Position numbers and translations under genes: made by a program
Assembly: GCF_030272615.1 (NCBI RefSeq)
Contig: NC_081414.1
Location: 783,844,119 to 783,908,118, forward strand
Direction: 5' to 3'
DNA length: 64,000 nt
Origin: Cryptomeria japonica
Lineage: Eukaryota > Streptophyta > Pinopsida > Cupressales > Cupressaceae
Shown: positions 35,404 to 47,539 of the stretch, piece by piece
Layout: every line of letters starts with the position of its first letter
How positions within the stretch are numbered: the first letter of the stretch is position 1
The notes under the pieces: generated by a model
Told to the model about the DNA's origin: nothing
The model's database searches: none
The model's input: only the letters and a program-made list of their open reading frames with translations

Positions 35404-36480
35404 TGTTAGAATACACTAAATCATTGAGAAGGGGGGGATGAATCAATGATCTATAAAAGTATGCAAATAGTAACTCTCAAAATCAAATTCATAGACATCA
35501 AAGCACTCATGAGGAATAAAATTTACACAAGACACACCAATATGTACATGGAAAACCCTAGATGGGAAAAACCATAGGAGAAATGTTTCTTGGATCTAGT
35601 GTCTGAATCTAGCCTGTAAAATCTCACTGATTACATGTATGCCTCACTAGAAAATATCTCACTGATCACACAATCAAGGTATGACTAACCAAAACCCTCA
35701 TAGGTTACATTCAAAGCACCAACCCTAGGAGCAGCAAGCCCCTTATAAGTTTAGGAACACCATTGCCTCATAAATTTAGGAGCACCAACTCTATCTATAT
35801 AAAAGATTGAAACACATAGAGTACTACTCTACATACATTAGCATCACTAGTTACAAATGGATTCTACAACTCACAACCACATCTCTCACTCCTCTCTCCA
35901 AAAACAAAAGATATAATAACATCAAAGAATATTTATGACCTTTGCAAGATACAATGTTTCATTCTCATGATAGAATTACCTTTTCTTTCTATGATGAAAT
36001 CATGATTTTTGATATGGATCTACATCTTTGAGTTAATCATCTGATCTTTCTACCTACTTTCTTACTCTATTGTGCATATACTCAGAGAAATATCTTTTGT
36101 CATTACATACACACACACTTCTCAGAAATTATTCTTTCACCAGTCAAATCAAGTTCATATATCATTCATTACTCTTTATGGAGCATCACTTCATCTATTC
36201 AATTCAACAAGCAAACTCTCTGATCATACAAAAATCATTTAAGTTACATAGATGAATTCAATGTGAGCCATCGTAAAGAATACTTCAATTTGTACCCATT
36301 AATAGAGTATCAACATTCTAGATTTACTTTCATTTAGTATCTATAGATAAAGACAACAAAACTTTGTCTTTCAATTACTTTTCATCAACGATCTGTACAA
36401 TGGCAATCTTCTTATTTCTCCATTAAAATTAGTAGAACCAGGAACGAAAATCTATCTTTTGATCCTCAATTCGACAACAA
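35404..36480 (-). repeat. Lone or partial LTR K
   Basis: TGTTAGAATACACTAAATC is followed by a G-run and 'gatgaatcaatg', then 'catggaaaaccctagatggg', the same motif order as the LTRs of A, E and I read on the plus strand. The right end is uncertain; GACAACA at about 36479 is my best guess. No internal coding part is attached, so it is a solo or truncated LTR. Confidence 0.55.
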
Positions 36481-36567
36481 CACATACACACCACTTTATA
36501 TTTCATTTAAATCTCCAAGTCTATCGTTGCAAATAGAAACAGTTAGTCCAAAAAAATTTCTTATGCA

Positions 36568-36658
36568 TGTTGGTGTAAATAATTATTCATCTTGGATATT
36601 ATTACACCTTACTTAAGTTTACTTAGGAAATGCATTTAATAGTAGTCTGGGTATGAGA
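36568..36658 (+). repeat. 5' LTR of element B, first part
   Basis: TGTTGGTGTAAATAATTATT to GGGTATGAGA matches 47933-48023. It ends in the target duplication TGAGA (36654-36658) made by insertion of element A. Confidence 0.92.
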
Positions 36659-38299
36659 TGATCACTCAATGATGAACCACTAGTACCAAACCGGTACTGA
36701 GAGGGGGGGGTGAATTAGTACAGACACAAATACAGTCCAAAACTGGTTTGTCAGCAAACACTCACAATGACTGATAAACAGAGATACCGGTAAAACAGAG
36801 TGCACTTGGTAGCATCCAGTATAGCTCAATCAGTCATGAACCGGTCACTCACTAAGCTTTTCTCTTAGCTCAATACCACACTATCGTAATATTCTCATGC
36901 ATGAACTAGTAGACTTAACCATCAAATATTCACAACAGTGAGTTCAATATGTTTTATAGACAAGCATAAAACATACAAACTTCATGTGCATAACAGATAA
37001 AACAAAGCATCACAAGACAAAAAAATTTCACATGACACACATATTTTTCACATGGAAACCCAACTGGGAAAAACCACAGTGGGAATGAATACCCACAAGC
37101 TACTTTTTGAACTCTTTAGAAGTCCACTCTGTTAGGAGCCTTGTCCGGTTAAGAACATTACAATAGGTTCTAGTAGGAACCGATCCTGTTAGGGATCACC
37201 CGGTTAAGGGATACCCGGTTAAGGGTTAAACCTGATAGGGTCACCTTGTTAGAGGATTTTAAGAACTCAATAGCTAAAAGGATCTCCTAAGATTCTCTAG
37301 CTTCTCAGAACTCATTAGCTTGGAGTTACCCGGTTAAGGGATTTACAGCAAGCCAGTTAAGACCACCTGATTTAAGGGATTTTGAATCAAGCCAGTTAAG
37401 GCTACCCTGTTAGGGGATTTTGCAACTGTTGAAGTGGTTAGAGATCAATAGGTATTACAATGATCTGTTACTAGAACTTAATACTAATACAGATCCGTTT
37501 AGGCTCCTCTTTTCCTTCTACACATACACTTTGTAGGTATCTCTTGTCTCCTATGGTTTGGCAAGAATCTTGTATCACTTTCGTTGGATACACACTCACA
37601 AATTTTTGCCAACAACTTCAGACAAAAACCTAACATCGACCTTATAGGGAACATACAAGTCGATAGCAAAAACCTTAAACCCTAGACCTGTTAGGTTGAG
37701 TAATTCAAACGGTTCGATCCTGACCGTTGAAACATACTGCAATAAATGCACCAATCTTGAGTCGATCTCAAGCCATTCTCCATCATCCATTATTCACCGT
37801 TTACATGGCGGCTGATAACCCATCACGCGTTATCACCATTTGACAGAATTCGCACATTCCCAAGGTAGATAGGAATAGTCTTCTTAATGCAAGAACCTTC
37901 ACATGCACAGAGCTTACGTGGCAACACGATCTATCCTCCATCATACTACTAACTCATCACACAAAGATCACCGATTGAGTCGCACAGACTTGAGATACTC
38001 CAACCCGAAAACCCGAAGTGGAAGCTGCCTTACAAACCGGTAGTCATACAGTGCTTCCATGTGCTAGTTCCCATAACTGCATGCCGGTTCACTTTGAACA
38101 AATGTGCCGCTTCACTTTGGCATATACCGGTTCACACATATGCCGGTATCTCTTTCTTCACTTATCTCATGTGTCGGTTCACACTATGTCTCATATTGAC
38201 ATCAATGACAACATACAATATCATTATGTCTTCATGCCAGTTTACATAAGGCTCATGCCGGTTCATATAATTCTCATGCCGGTTCACATAATGCCAACA
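36659..38299 (-). repeat. 3' LTR of element A (left copy)
   Basis: TGATCACTCAATG to ATGCCAACA, with a G-run at about 36704-36711 and repeated 'ccggttaaggg' blocks between 37190 and 37400. It pairs with 42683-44322. Confidence 0.93.
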
Positions 38300-38543
38300 A
38301 TCTCCCCCTTTGGCATTGATGGCAATATACAAAAGATATCTTCTCTACTTCACATCTTCTCCCCATTTGCTGCAAATATCTTTTTGCTTCACTTCTTCTC
38401 CCCCTTTGACAACAATGCCAAAGTGGAGGTACAATTATCACTATTTCCTTATGCTACTCCCCCTGAGGAGTAGCATCCTTAAACACACCAATCAACCAAA
38501 GATTTGTCTATCCAGCACCTGACTGATGTGGAACAACCACTTC
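38300..38543 (-). other. Element A 3' untranslated region: two polypurine tracts and a hairpin
   Basis: The main polypurine tract abuts the LTR (38300-38316). A second CTTCTCCCCCTTTGAC tract lies near 38394-38410. At 38453-38474 GCTACTCC and GGAGTAGC form a perfect 8-bp stem around a CCCTGA loop. The same arrangement appears in E and, weaker, in J. Confidence 0.7.
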
Positions 38544-41500
38544 TTAGTTCACCTCCTGAAGGGGCAATACCCCTAATTCACCTCTCAAATGCACAAATGT
38601 TGTCTTTGGGAGAGGCTTGGTGAATATGTTTTCTAACTGCTCCTTACTGGACACATGCTCCAGTGCAATCTCTTTATTCTGAACCTTTTCCCTCAAGAAA
38701 TGATACTTAAGCTCAAAATGCTTGGTTCTAGAATGTAAAACCGGATTCTTTGATATATTGATAGCACTTGTGTTATCACAGAATATACTTATCAGTTCAG
38801 ATACAGGGATCTTGAAGCCTTCCAGTACATGCTTCATCCAGATTGTCTGAGTGCAATTCATGAAAGCAGCAACATACTCCGCTTCCACTGTGGACTGAGA
38901 GATGCAACTCTGCTTTTTACTCATCCATGAAACAAGTCTACCACTGAGAAAGAATGCACCACCGGTTGTGCTCTTCCGGTCATCTACATTACTTGCCCAA
39001 TCAGCATCTGTGAATACTTTCAGATTGAAATTATTGTTGTATGGGTACCACAATCCATAGTCAATTGTTCCCTTTAGATACCTAAGAATCTGCTTGACTG
39101 CAGTCAATGAGATTCTCTTGGACTCTTCTGGAACCTTGCAGTGATGCCAACTGCATGTGCAATATCCGGTCTGCTATGCACTACACAATGCAACTTACCA
39201 ATCATTGACCAGTATTCCTTCTCATCAACCAGTGCGGAATCATCTTCCTTTGTCAATTTGCAACTGGTCACCATCGGTGTACCAACCGGTTTGCTATCTT
39301 CCATGCCAAAAGTCTTCAACACCTCTTTGACATATTTGGACTGAGTGATGAAGATTCCATCTTTCATCTGCTAGATCTGCAGTCCAATGAAGAACTTAAT
39401 CTCCCCTATGAGTGACATTTCAAACTCTTTCTTCATCTCATCAACAAACTCATGACTCATCTTGTCATCTCCACCAAAGATGATGTCATCAACAAAAACT
39501 TCACAGATCAGGATCTGATCTTCTTCAAACTTCAAGTAGATATTGCTATCTTCACTTGTTCTCTCAAATCCAATCTTCACAAGATGGGAATGTAGGCGCT
39601 CATACCATGCCCTAAGTGCTTGCTTTAGACCATATAATGCTTTGTGTAGCCTACACACCATGTCACTGTCTTCAGATAGGGTAAACCCATCTAGTTGCTC
39701 AATATATACCTCCTCTTCAAGTACACCATTTAGGAATGCAGATTTTACATCCATTTGATATACCTTGAATCTCTTAAAAGCTGCATATGCCAAAAGCATA
39801 CAAACTACTTCCAATCTAGCTATAGGAGCAAAGGTTTCCTCATAGTCTTCACCTTCTTCTTGAGCATATCCTTTGCATACCAGTCTGGCTTTATTCCTAA
39901 TCACTGTGCCATCCTCATTCAACTTATTTCTGAACACCCATTTGGTGCCAATGACATTTTTATGCTCTGGTCTAGGTACCAAGGACCATGTACCATTTTT
40001 CTCTATCTGGTCAAGTTCTTCTTCCATTGCCTTGATCCATTCTTCATCATTATGAGCCTCTTTGAATGATTTAGGCTCAAATTCATAGATCATACATAAG
40101 TTTTCTCTGATTTTTCTTTTGGTAAGGATTCCTGCATCCTTATCACCTATGATCTGCTTAGGATCATGATTCAACTTGACATACCGAGGAATGGTCTTAA
40201 TTGGTTCTTCTTTCTTTTCTTCTTCATCCTTATCTTCATCAGTATCAACATTCACCAGTTCTGGAACACTGTTACTGGTGCTCGGTTGACTGACAACCAG
40301 TTCATTTACAGCTTGCTCACTGCCGGTTTTCTCAGTCTTCTTAGAGGATTCATCAACTCTTACATTGATGCTTTCCATAATTCTCTGAGTCCTATTATTG
40401 TAGCACTTGAAAGCTTTACTCTTGGTGGAATATCCTAGAAATATTTCTTCATCACATTTAGCTTCAAATTTGCCCTGATGTTCACTCCTCTTGATGTAAC
40501 ATTTGCTACCAAAGACCTTAAAATAGTTTACCACAGAGGTCTTACCGGTCCAATACTCATAAGGAGTTTTGTCCTTGCCCTTTTTGATGAGTACCCTATT
40601 CATAGTGTAAACTGCAGTGCTCACCGCTTCTCTCCAAAAGGTGTGAGCAACCTTTCCTTGGATCAACATAGTTCTAGCTGCTTCAACCATAGTCCAGTTA
40701 TTCCTCTTTGCTAGGCCATTCCACTGTGGAGTCCAGGGGGTAGACAGCTGTCTCTTGATGCCAAATTCTTCACAGTACTTGTTGAATTCACTAGAAGCGA
40801 ATTCCCCTCCTTGATCAATTCTGAGACACTTGATCCTTTTACCGCTTTTCTTTTCTACTAATGCTCTAAAAGCTTTGAATTTCCCAAAAGCTTCAAACTT
40901 ATCTTTCAAGAATGTGACCCACATCATTCTTGAGCAATCATCAGTGAGAATCATGAAGTACCTATCACTCTGTACACTTCTAGTTTTCATAGGACCACAT
41001 AAATCAGTATGCACAAGATCAAGCAAGTTTTCAGTAGTGAAGGATTTACCTTTAAAAGTTGAGGAAGACATTTTCCCCAATTGACATTCTCTGCACAAGG
41101 TATTATCCGGTTTCCTCAGCTCCGGCAACCCTCTAACTGCCTTGATCTTACTAGCCTTCACAATGTTGTCAAAGTTCACATGGCAGAATCTCCTATGCCA
41201 TATCCAGCTATCATCAAGCTTAGCCATAAGACATGTACTTATATTAGCATTTAGATGAAATAGGTTACCTTTAGTTTGCATGCCGATAGCTACCAATTTA
41301 CCATCTTTATCTTTGATTCTGCAAACTCCATTCTTGAATTGCAGAGTGAGTCCACTGTCATTTAACAGGGCAGCACTTAGAAGGTTGTGTCTGAGACCAT
41401 CAACCCAATAAACATTGTCAGCACTACTCTTTCCATTCAAGGAGATGGACCCTCTACCTTTGACCGTGCATGGTGCATCATTCCCAAAGTGAACCACACC

Positions 41501-42613
41501 ACCATCATACTTTTCTAATGATCGAAACTTGCTCCGGTCACTAGTCATATGGTGAGAGCAGCCACTGTCAATGATCCACTCATTGGAATCATCAAACTGG
41601 GAGACAAGAGCCTTCTTGTCTGACACATCTTCCTTTACAGCAATGAACACAATGTCTTCATTCTCTTCATCTTCTGATTCCTCATCTGTGACACCTTCAT
41701 CAACTACCACAAAACAATTTCTCTGGTTTCCTCCTTTGAGTTTCTTGAACCTTTCCAGTTTGTCCTTGTTGTCACTATTAGGACAGTTCATAGCAATATG
41801 TCCTATCCAGTTGTAGGAGAAACATTTCAAAGGTAGCTTATCTTTGTATTTACTAGTTCCTTTTGGGAATCTCCTAGCTAGAAGAGCTTCAAATTCCATC
41901 AGAAACTCTTCATCCTTCATCTCTTTGTTCTGACTAGGTTCCCCACTAGTGTTAGCCTCTTTTCCTTTTCTGGATGGTATAGCAAAAGCTTTAAAAGCTG
42001 ATTCTGACTTTTGAACGCTACCATCAAAGCTATTCAGCTCATAGGCTGTCAACTTGGCTATGATGGAGTCCAAGGATGCCTTGGACTTGTCTATTGATCT
42101 CAACTTTTGAATAGCAGCAACCCTTATTGCATAGACCAACAACAGGGATCTCAGGACTTTACTTACCACAGTGGAATCTTCTATTTTGCCACTTGCACTG
42201 TTTATTTCTCCAACAACTATTTTGATTCTTATTCCATACTGCTGAATGGTCTCTCCTTCAACCATCCTCATGTCTTCAAACTTTCCTCTCAAGCTCTCTT
42301 CCTTAGCCTATTTTACATGCTCATCACCACCATAGATATTTTCAAGAGCATCCCATACTTCTTTGGGATTTGCCTTGTCCTAAACATCAATAAACTCAAT
42401 GTCAGATAGACTACTGATGAGGGCTTCCATGACTTGCCCATTTTCTTGTATCTCTCTCTTTTGGTCATCGGTGAGGGTACCGATAGGAACAACATATACA
42501 TTTTCAACATAACTCCAGTGTTGAACACCCATGCTTTTGATGAATATCTTCATCCTGTCTTTCCATATACCAAAGTTTTCCCTATTGAACTTTGGACCTT
42601 CCCTCTTCATCAT
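38544..42613 (-). pseudogene. Element A Copia gag-pol polyprotein, nearly intact
   Basis: The frame starts at the ATG at 42613 (MMKREGPKFNREN). Two stops lie in gag (near 42380 and 42310), and it is then open for 973 codons (42292-39371) to a stop in reverse transcriptase. A frameshift near 39105 follows, and the end (LPLQEVN) is at 38544. The gag knuckle reads [14 protein letters not shown], with the second cysteine changed to Y. Protease has DSGCSHH (Asp codon 41567-41569). Integrase has [23 protein letters not shown]...SDRYFM and DQGGEF. Reverse transcriptase has [21 protein letters not shown] and FVDDIIFGG (about 39483-39500). RNase H has FTDADWASNVDDRKST. This protein would drive packaging, processing, cDNA synthesis and integration. 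Only four lesions separate it from an open frame, so a sister copy could be active. Confidence 0.93.
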
Positions 42614-42668
42614 TTGGCTAGGATCTTTTCCTCAAGCGGCTAAGCTTACAACACATAGGACCTGGAGT

Positions 42669-42680
42669 GCTCTGATACCA
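42669..42680 (-). other. Primer-binding site of element A
   Basis: On the minus strand this is TGGTATCAGAGC, perfect for initiator-methionine tRNA, two bases inside the LTR. Confidence 0.92.
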
Positions 42681-42682
42681 AT

Positions 42683-44322
42683 TAATCACTCAATGATAAA
42701 CCACTAGTACCAAACCAGTACTGAGAGGGGGGGTGAATTAGTACAGACACAAATATAGTCCAAAACTGGTTTGTCAGTAAACACTCACAATGACTGATAA
42801 ACATAGATACTGGTAAAACAGAGTGCACCTGGTAGCATCGAGTATAGGTCAATCAGTCATGAACTGGTCACTCACTAAGCTTTTCTCTTAGCTCAATACC
42901 ACATTATCATAATATTCTCATGCATGAACTAGTAGACTTAACCATCAAATCTTCACAACAATGAGTTCAATATGTTTTATAGACAAGCATAAAACATAGA
43001 AACTTCATGTGCATAACAGATAAAACAAAGCATCTTAAGACAAAAACATTTCACATGACACACATATTTTTCATGTGGAAACCCAACTGGGAAAAACCAC
43101 GATGGGAATGAATACCCACAAGTAGCTTTTTGAACTCTTTAGAAGTCTGCTCTATTAGGAGCCTTGTCCGGTTAAGAACATTACATTAGGTTCTAGTAGG
43201 AATTGATCCTATTAGGGATCACTTGGTTAAGGGATACCCGGTTAAGGGTTAAACCCCGTAGGGTCACCTTGTTAGAGGATTTTAAGAACTCAATAGCTGA
43301 AAGGATCTCCTAAGCTTCTCTAGCTTCTCAGAACTCATTAGCTTTGAGTTACCCGGTTAAGGGATTTACAGCAACCTAGTTAAGACCACCCAATTTAAGG
43401 GATTTTGAATCAAGCCAGTTAAGGCTACCCTATTAGGGGATTTTGCAACTGTTGAAGTGGTTAGAGATAAACAAGTATTACAATGATCTGTTAACAACAC
43501 TTAATACTAATACAAATCCATTTAGGCTCCTGTTTTCCTTCTGCACATACACTTTGCAGGTATCTCTTCTCTCCTATGGTTTGGCAAGAATCTTGTATCA
43601 CTTTCGTTGGATACACACTCACAACTTTTTGCCAACAACTTCAAATAGAAACCTAACATCGACCTTATAGGGAACATACAGGTCGGTAGCAAAAACCTTA
43701 AACCCTAAACCTGTTAGGTTGAGTAATTCAAACGGTTTGATCCTGACCGTTGAAACATACTGCATTAAATGCACCAGTCTTGAGTCGATCTCAAGCCATT
43801 CTCCATCATCCATTATTCACCGTTTACATGGCGGTTGATAACCCATCACGCGTTATCACCATTTGACAGACTTCGCACATTCCTGAGGTAGATAGGAATA
43901 GTCTTCTTCATGCAAGATCCTTCACGCGCACAGAGCTTACGTGGCAACACGATCTGTCCTCCATCATACTGCTAACTCATCACACAAAGATCACTAATTG
44001 AGTCACACAGACTTGAGATACTCCAACTAGAAACCCCGAAGTGGAAGCTACCTTACCAACCGGTAGTCATACAGTGCTTCCATGTGCCGGTTCCCATAAC
44101 TGCATGCCGGTTCACTTTGAACAAATGTACCACTTCACTTTGGCATATACTGGTTCACACATATGTCGGTATCTCTTTCTTCACTTATCTCATGTGCCAG
44201 TTCACAATATGTCTCATATTGACATCAATGACAACATACAATATCATTATGTCTTCATGCCAGTTTACATAAGGCTCATGCTGGTTCATATAATGCTCAT
44301 GCCGGTTCACATAATGCCAACA
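42683..44322 (-). repeat. 5' LTR of element A (right copy)
   Basis: TAATCACTCAATG to ATGCCAACA. The terminal TG of the partner is TA here, one of several transition differences. Seven Gs lie at about 42726-42732. Confidence 0.93.
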
Positions 44323-44327
44323 TGAGA

Positions 44328-44698
44328 CACTTGGGTGTTTTTGCCACATTGCGATAGCGTGTGTAGGAGAATTTCTACCTTTTGTGGACTTATCTTGTTG
44401 TTACATTCCACATTCAGTGGGTAATCCACCTCATGTGGAATATTATATTGTTTCTCCTACCTATCCACACCTATTTCCTACCTACCCTTATTTCTTATTG
44501 AGCCACATGTCATGTTTGTGTGCTCACATATCCATATAGCCTTGCCTATATAAGTAGGCTCATATTCATTGTATGTAATAATTGATGATCCAATTGATCA
44601 GTATTTACATCTTGATAGAATATAGTTTATTTCTATCATATATTTTGTCTCTCTTATTTGTGCTTTCCATTGCCTCTTGATCTTGGCAAAATCTCACA
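44328..44698 (+). repeat. 5' LTR of element B, second part
   Basis: It continues from the target duplication with CACTTGGGTG and ends ATCTCACA just before the primer site. It contains a 21-base block (about 44460-44480) absent from the 3' LTR and a TATA box. Confidence 0.9.
44547..44553 (+). promoter_or_regulatory. TATA box in the 5' LTR of B
   Basis: TATATAA in the context TTGCCTATATAAGTAGGCTC is retained in the 3' LTR at 48222-48228 (CTATATAAGCAGGCTC). It is a good plant core promoter match. In the present locus it is cut off from the start of its LTR by element A. Confidence 0.7.
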
Positions 44699-44710
44699 TG
44701 GTATCAGAGC
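44699..44710 (+). other. Primer-binding site of element B
   Basis: TGGTATCAGAGC abuts the LTR end with no spacer, unlike A, C and E, which have two extra bases. It is the initiator-methionine tRNA site. Confidence 0.92.
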
Positions 44711-45512
44711 CATTAGAGTGCCATTGGTTTGTCAATTGAGAGAAATTTGGGGTTTCCTTTTTGGATCTTTCTATTGTAGGTTATTATTGGAGCTTGTTGG
44801 GTCAGATTTGAGGTCACCATTGGATTGAGGATGTTTGAGAAATTAAGAATCACCTTTTATTTCATCCAAATCGGACTTCGGAGGCTAAATCTAGTGGCAT
44901 TTGAAGTTTGAAGCTATGATGGAAATTTTCTAGAAATTATAATTTTGTAGGCAATTTTGAAATAGCGATATCTCACTCATCCGGACTCATTTTTTCGAGA
45001 ATGTTTTTTCTTTTGGGGTAGAATTTTGTGATCTGTACAGTGGTGCATAATTTTTCTGGTTCTTGGATACAAGTTTTTTGAAAATCATGAAATCCCAATT
45101 TTTACAACTTTGGAGGCTTCATTTGGGCTCATATGGACTCCTTTTCAGGTGCCATTTTTTTTGAGATGCATAGTTTTTTGTGTCCTTTCATAATCTTCCA
45201 TTAGTTTGTAGTGATTTTAAGTAGAAATTGTACTTTCAGTATTTGGTCATTTTTGGCCTATTTGGTACTTGCATCTTGCTTGGATCTTAGTTTAGATCAC
45301 TAGCAGTATTTGTTGAAGTCTATTATAGATCATTTTAAGAAGTTGTAAATTGAAATTCCACTTTGCCTTGTTTTGCAAGTGGGCGATTGTATATGCACTA
45401 AGTATAAAGTGCCAAATCACCATTTTGGGGGGATTTCTTGATTGAGTATTTTGGGGGTGGTGTCTTGTGTGATTGTGCCTCTCTCTATCTTGTGTTTTTT
45501 CATTTTGGTACT
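44711..45512 (+). other. Element B long untranslated leader
   Basis: About 800 bases lie between the primer site and the gag ATG. They are T/G-rich with frequent T-runs and have no supported frame. A packaging signal would be expected here, but nothing specific is recognisable. Confidence 0.5.
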
Positions 45513-47539
45513 ATGGGTTCTCCTAAATTTCCACTTTTAACTCCTCATAATTATGCATAACAAAAAATTAAGGCATGGAGTAAACTAAAGGGAAAAAGGA
45601 CTCATTCATTATGTAAATGAAACTATAACAACACTACCTGATCCTAAGGTTGATCCTAATGCTTAAATTGAATGGCTTACTAAAAATGCTATGGCACTTG
45701 GAACTCTTAGAAAGTATGTATCAGATGACCTCATTTTTCACATTGATAAGTGTACAACAATTAAAGAGGCCTGGGATATTTTTAAGAAATTGTATGGTCA
45801 AGTTGATGAGATTAAGGGCTACAAGCTTGATAGTGAACTCACAACTTTAGATCCCAAGGATTTTTGATACAATCCAAGATTATGTCACAAAAGCTACTGA
45901 GCTAAGAGCAAAGCTAAAGTATTGTGGAATTGACAAAAAGGATGCTCAATTGGTTTATAACTTGTTGGACAAGCTTCCTTTAGAGTATGAATCCTTTGTA
46001 TCTAGCTTTCACACCCATAGGTTAGCTCAAGGTTCCTCATACACTTCTCCCTCATTTGATTCATTCACGGAGATGTTGATACTTGAGCAATCTAATTTGA
46101 CCATGATGGGGATTCTCAAATCTTCAAAGTCACAAGCTTTGGTGGCTAACAAAGGGAATCAAAGTAATCAAGGAAAAGGCAAGAATCAAAAGCAACCTAA
46201 GTCAAAACCACAACAAGATGGAACACAATCTTCCTCTCCACAACAAGGTGATTCACCATTCTCACCTAAGAGGAAATCATATAAGGACAATCTTTTTTGT
46301 TGATATTGAAAGAAGTCAAGACATGATGAACATCATTGTTATAAGAAGGATATTGATGAGTTGAAGAATCTTCTTGAGAAGAACAAAATCAACCTACCTT
46401 CTAGAATGTCTACATCGGCTTCTTCTTCCAAGGATAAAGGAAAGGATCACTCTTTTGGGGCAGATAAAGGAAAGGGACCAGCTCTTTGTGCTACTACAAG
46501 TCATGATTCAAGGAGATGGCTTCTAGATTCAGGGGCTTCTCATCATATGGCATCTTCGCAGTCTATGTTTTCCACATTTGAGCCTTGTCACATGCCACAG
46601 ATTTTGATGGTAAATCATACATACATGGATGTGATTGGGAAAGGATCTATTGCCATTGGGGATAACTACTTCAATGATGTGTTGTGTGTACCCCACTTGA
46701 CAAACAATCTTCTTTCCATCTATCAAATCACACATGGGGCAACTTGGAAAATTGTGGAGTTCACACCTGATTCAGTTATCATTAGAGACTTAGAGAGTGG
46801 AGCTATCATTGTAACTAGGGTGGTTGATCATGCATCTCGGTTGTACTCTTTTTCACATTTTGGTCCTATTTCTGAGGTTGATTCTTCCTATGTTGATGAT
46901 TTAGATTTTGAGGAGAACTTTGGGCATTTGAACTTGGCGATTCTCACATGTGACCCCATTCTTGAGCCTTGCATATCATCTCCCTCTATTGATATCACAC
47001 CACCTATTGCACTTGATGATGTAGCTAGTGCGCAATAGGATATTTCATGTCTTCCAGCTTCAGTTGATTGGGATGCCTACTTGACAGACATTGCAGGTTT
47101 GTTTGTGGAGTCCTACATTACAGATTTGGGAGACACCATTGATGACATTCATCATCTCTTTGATGAAGATGATCCTTCTTTGATTGTTGCGAGGGATCAC
47201 TCTGACCCTCTTGTGCATTCTCTACATGATCAATATTTAGAGGTTGACATGATTGTGGATACTTTTGTACAAAACTTGGAGGAGGTCTCTTTATCTTTTG
47301 AGGAGACATATGAGTCTTTGGACATTGTTTTATATTCATCTCCACTAGATCTTGGAGTGCCTTTTTCAGTAGTGTGGCACATTTTACCACCTTTGGAGGA
47401 GGCAACTTTTAGCATCGACATGTGGACACTTGAGCAGTTGCCAAAGATTCATTTCATCATGATTATTTTTCCTACATCTTCCCTTTATGATTGGGGAGAC
47501 TTCATGGATACACGTTTGGTTTTGTTTCTTCCTAAGTAG
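45513..47539 (+). pseudogene. Element B gag, copia protease and acidic unknown region
   Basis: The likely start is the ATG at 45513 (MGSPKFPLLTPHNYA). Early frameshifts separate it from the gag body (TLRKYVSDDLIFHIDK, then AWDIFKKLYGQVDE, then LPLEYESFVSSF), which is the UBN2 type. From about 45868 one frame runs to 47539. A Q/K/S-rich linker is followed by a CCHC knuckle whose second residue, probably Trp, is now TGA (CxYCKKSRHDEHHC, about 46300-46342). The protease motif DSGASHHM has its Asp codon at 46526-46528, with LCVPHLTNNLLSI following. Where integrase should begin, about 210 codons are instead strongly acidic (SYVDDLDFEENF, HHLFDEDDP, FVQNLEEVSLSFEE), with a stop at 47036. No integrase, reverse transcriptase or RNase H follows. 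The acidic region is unknown to me. Confidence 0.75.

Larger units (their letters stand above)
36659..44322 (-). mobile_element. Copia LTR retrotransposon A, nested in B
   Basis: The element is 7,664 bases long, flanked by a perfect TGAGA duplication (36654-36658 and 44323-44327). The LTRs are 1,641 and 1,640 bases and differ at only a few percent of sites, mostly transitions at CCGG or CG sites. It has a primer site, polypurine tract and nearly open gag-pol. It is the youngest-looking complete element in the window. Confidence 0.95.

Noticed and set aside
37590-37790. Minus-strand frame repeated at 43619-43813
   Set aside because: It is present in both LTRs of A and in sense with the element, but short, without a known domain and upstream of the primer site. 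It is more likely a leader than a protein.
38018-38473. Plus-strand frame of 151 codons, also present at 44041
   Set aside because: It lies within the LTRs of A and is repeated in both. It is made of the 'ccggttca(c/t)' LTR repeat and runs opposite to the element; there is no sign of a gene.
40166-40438. Plus-strand frames across element A
   Set aside because: They are antisense shadows of the long gag-pol frame.
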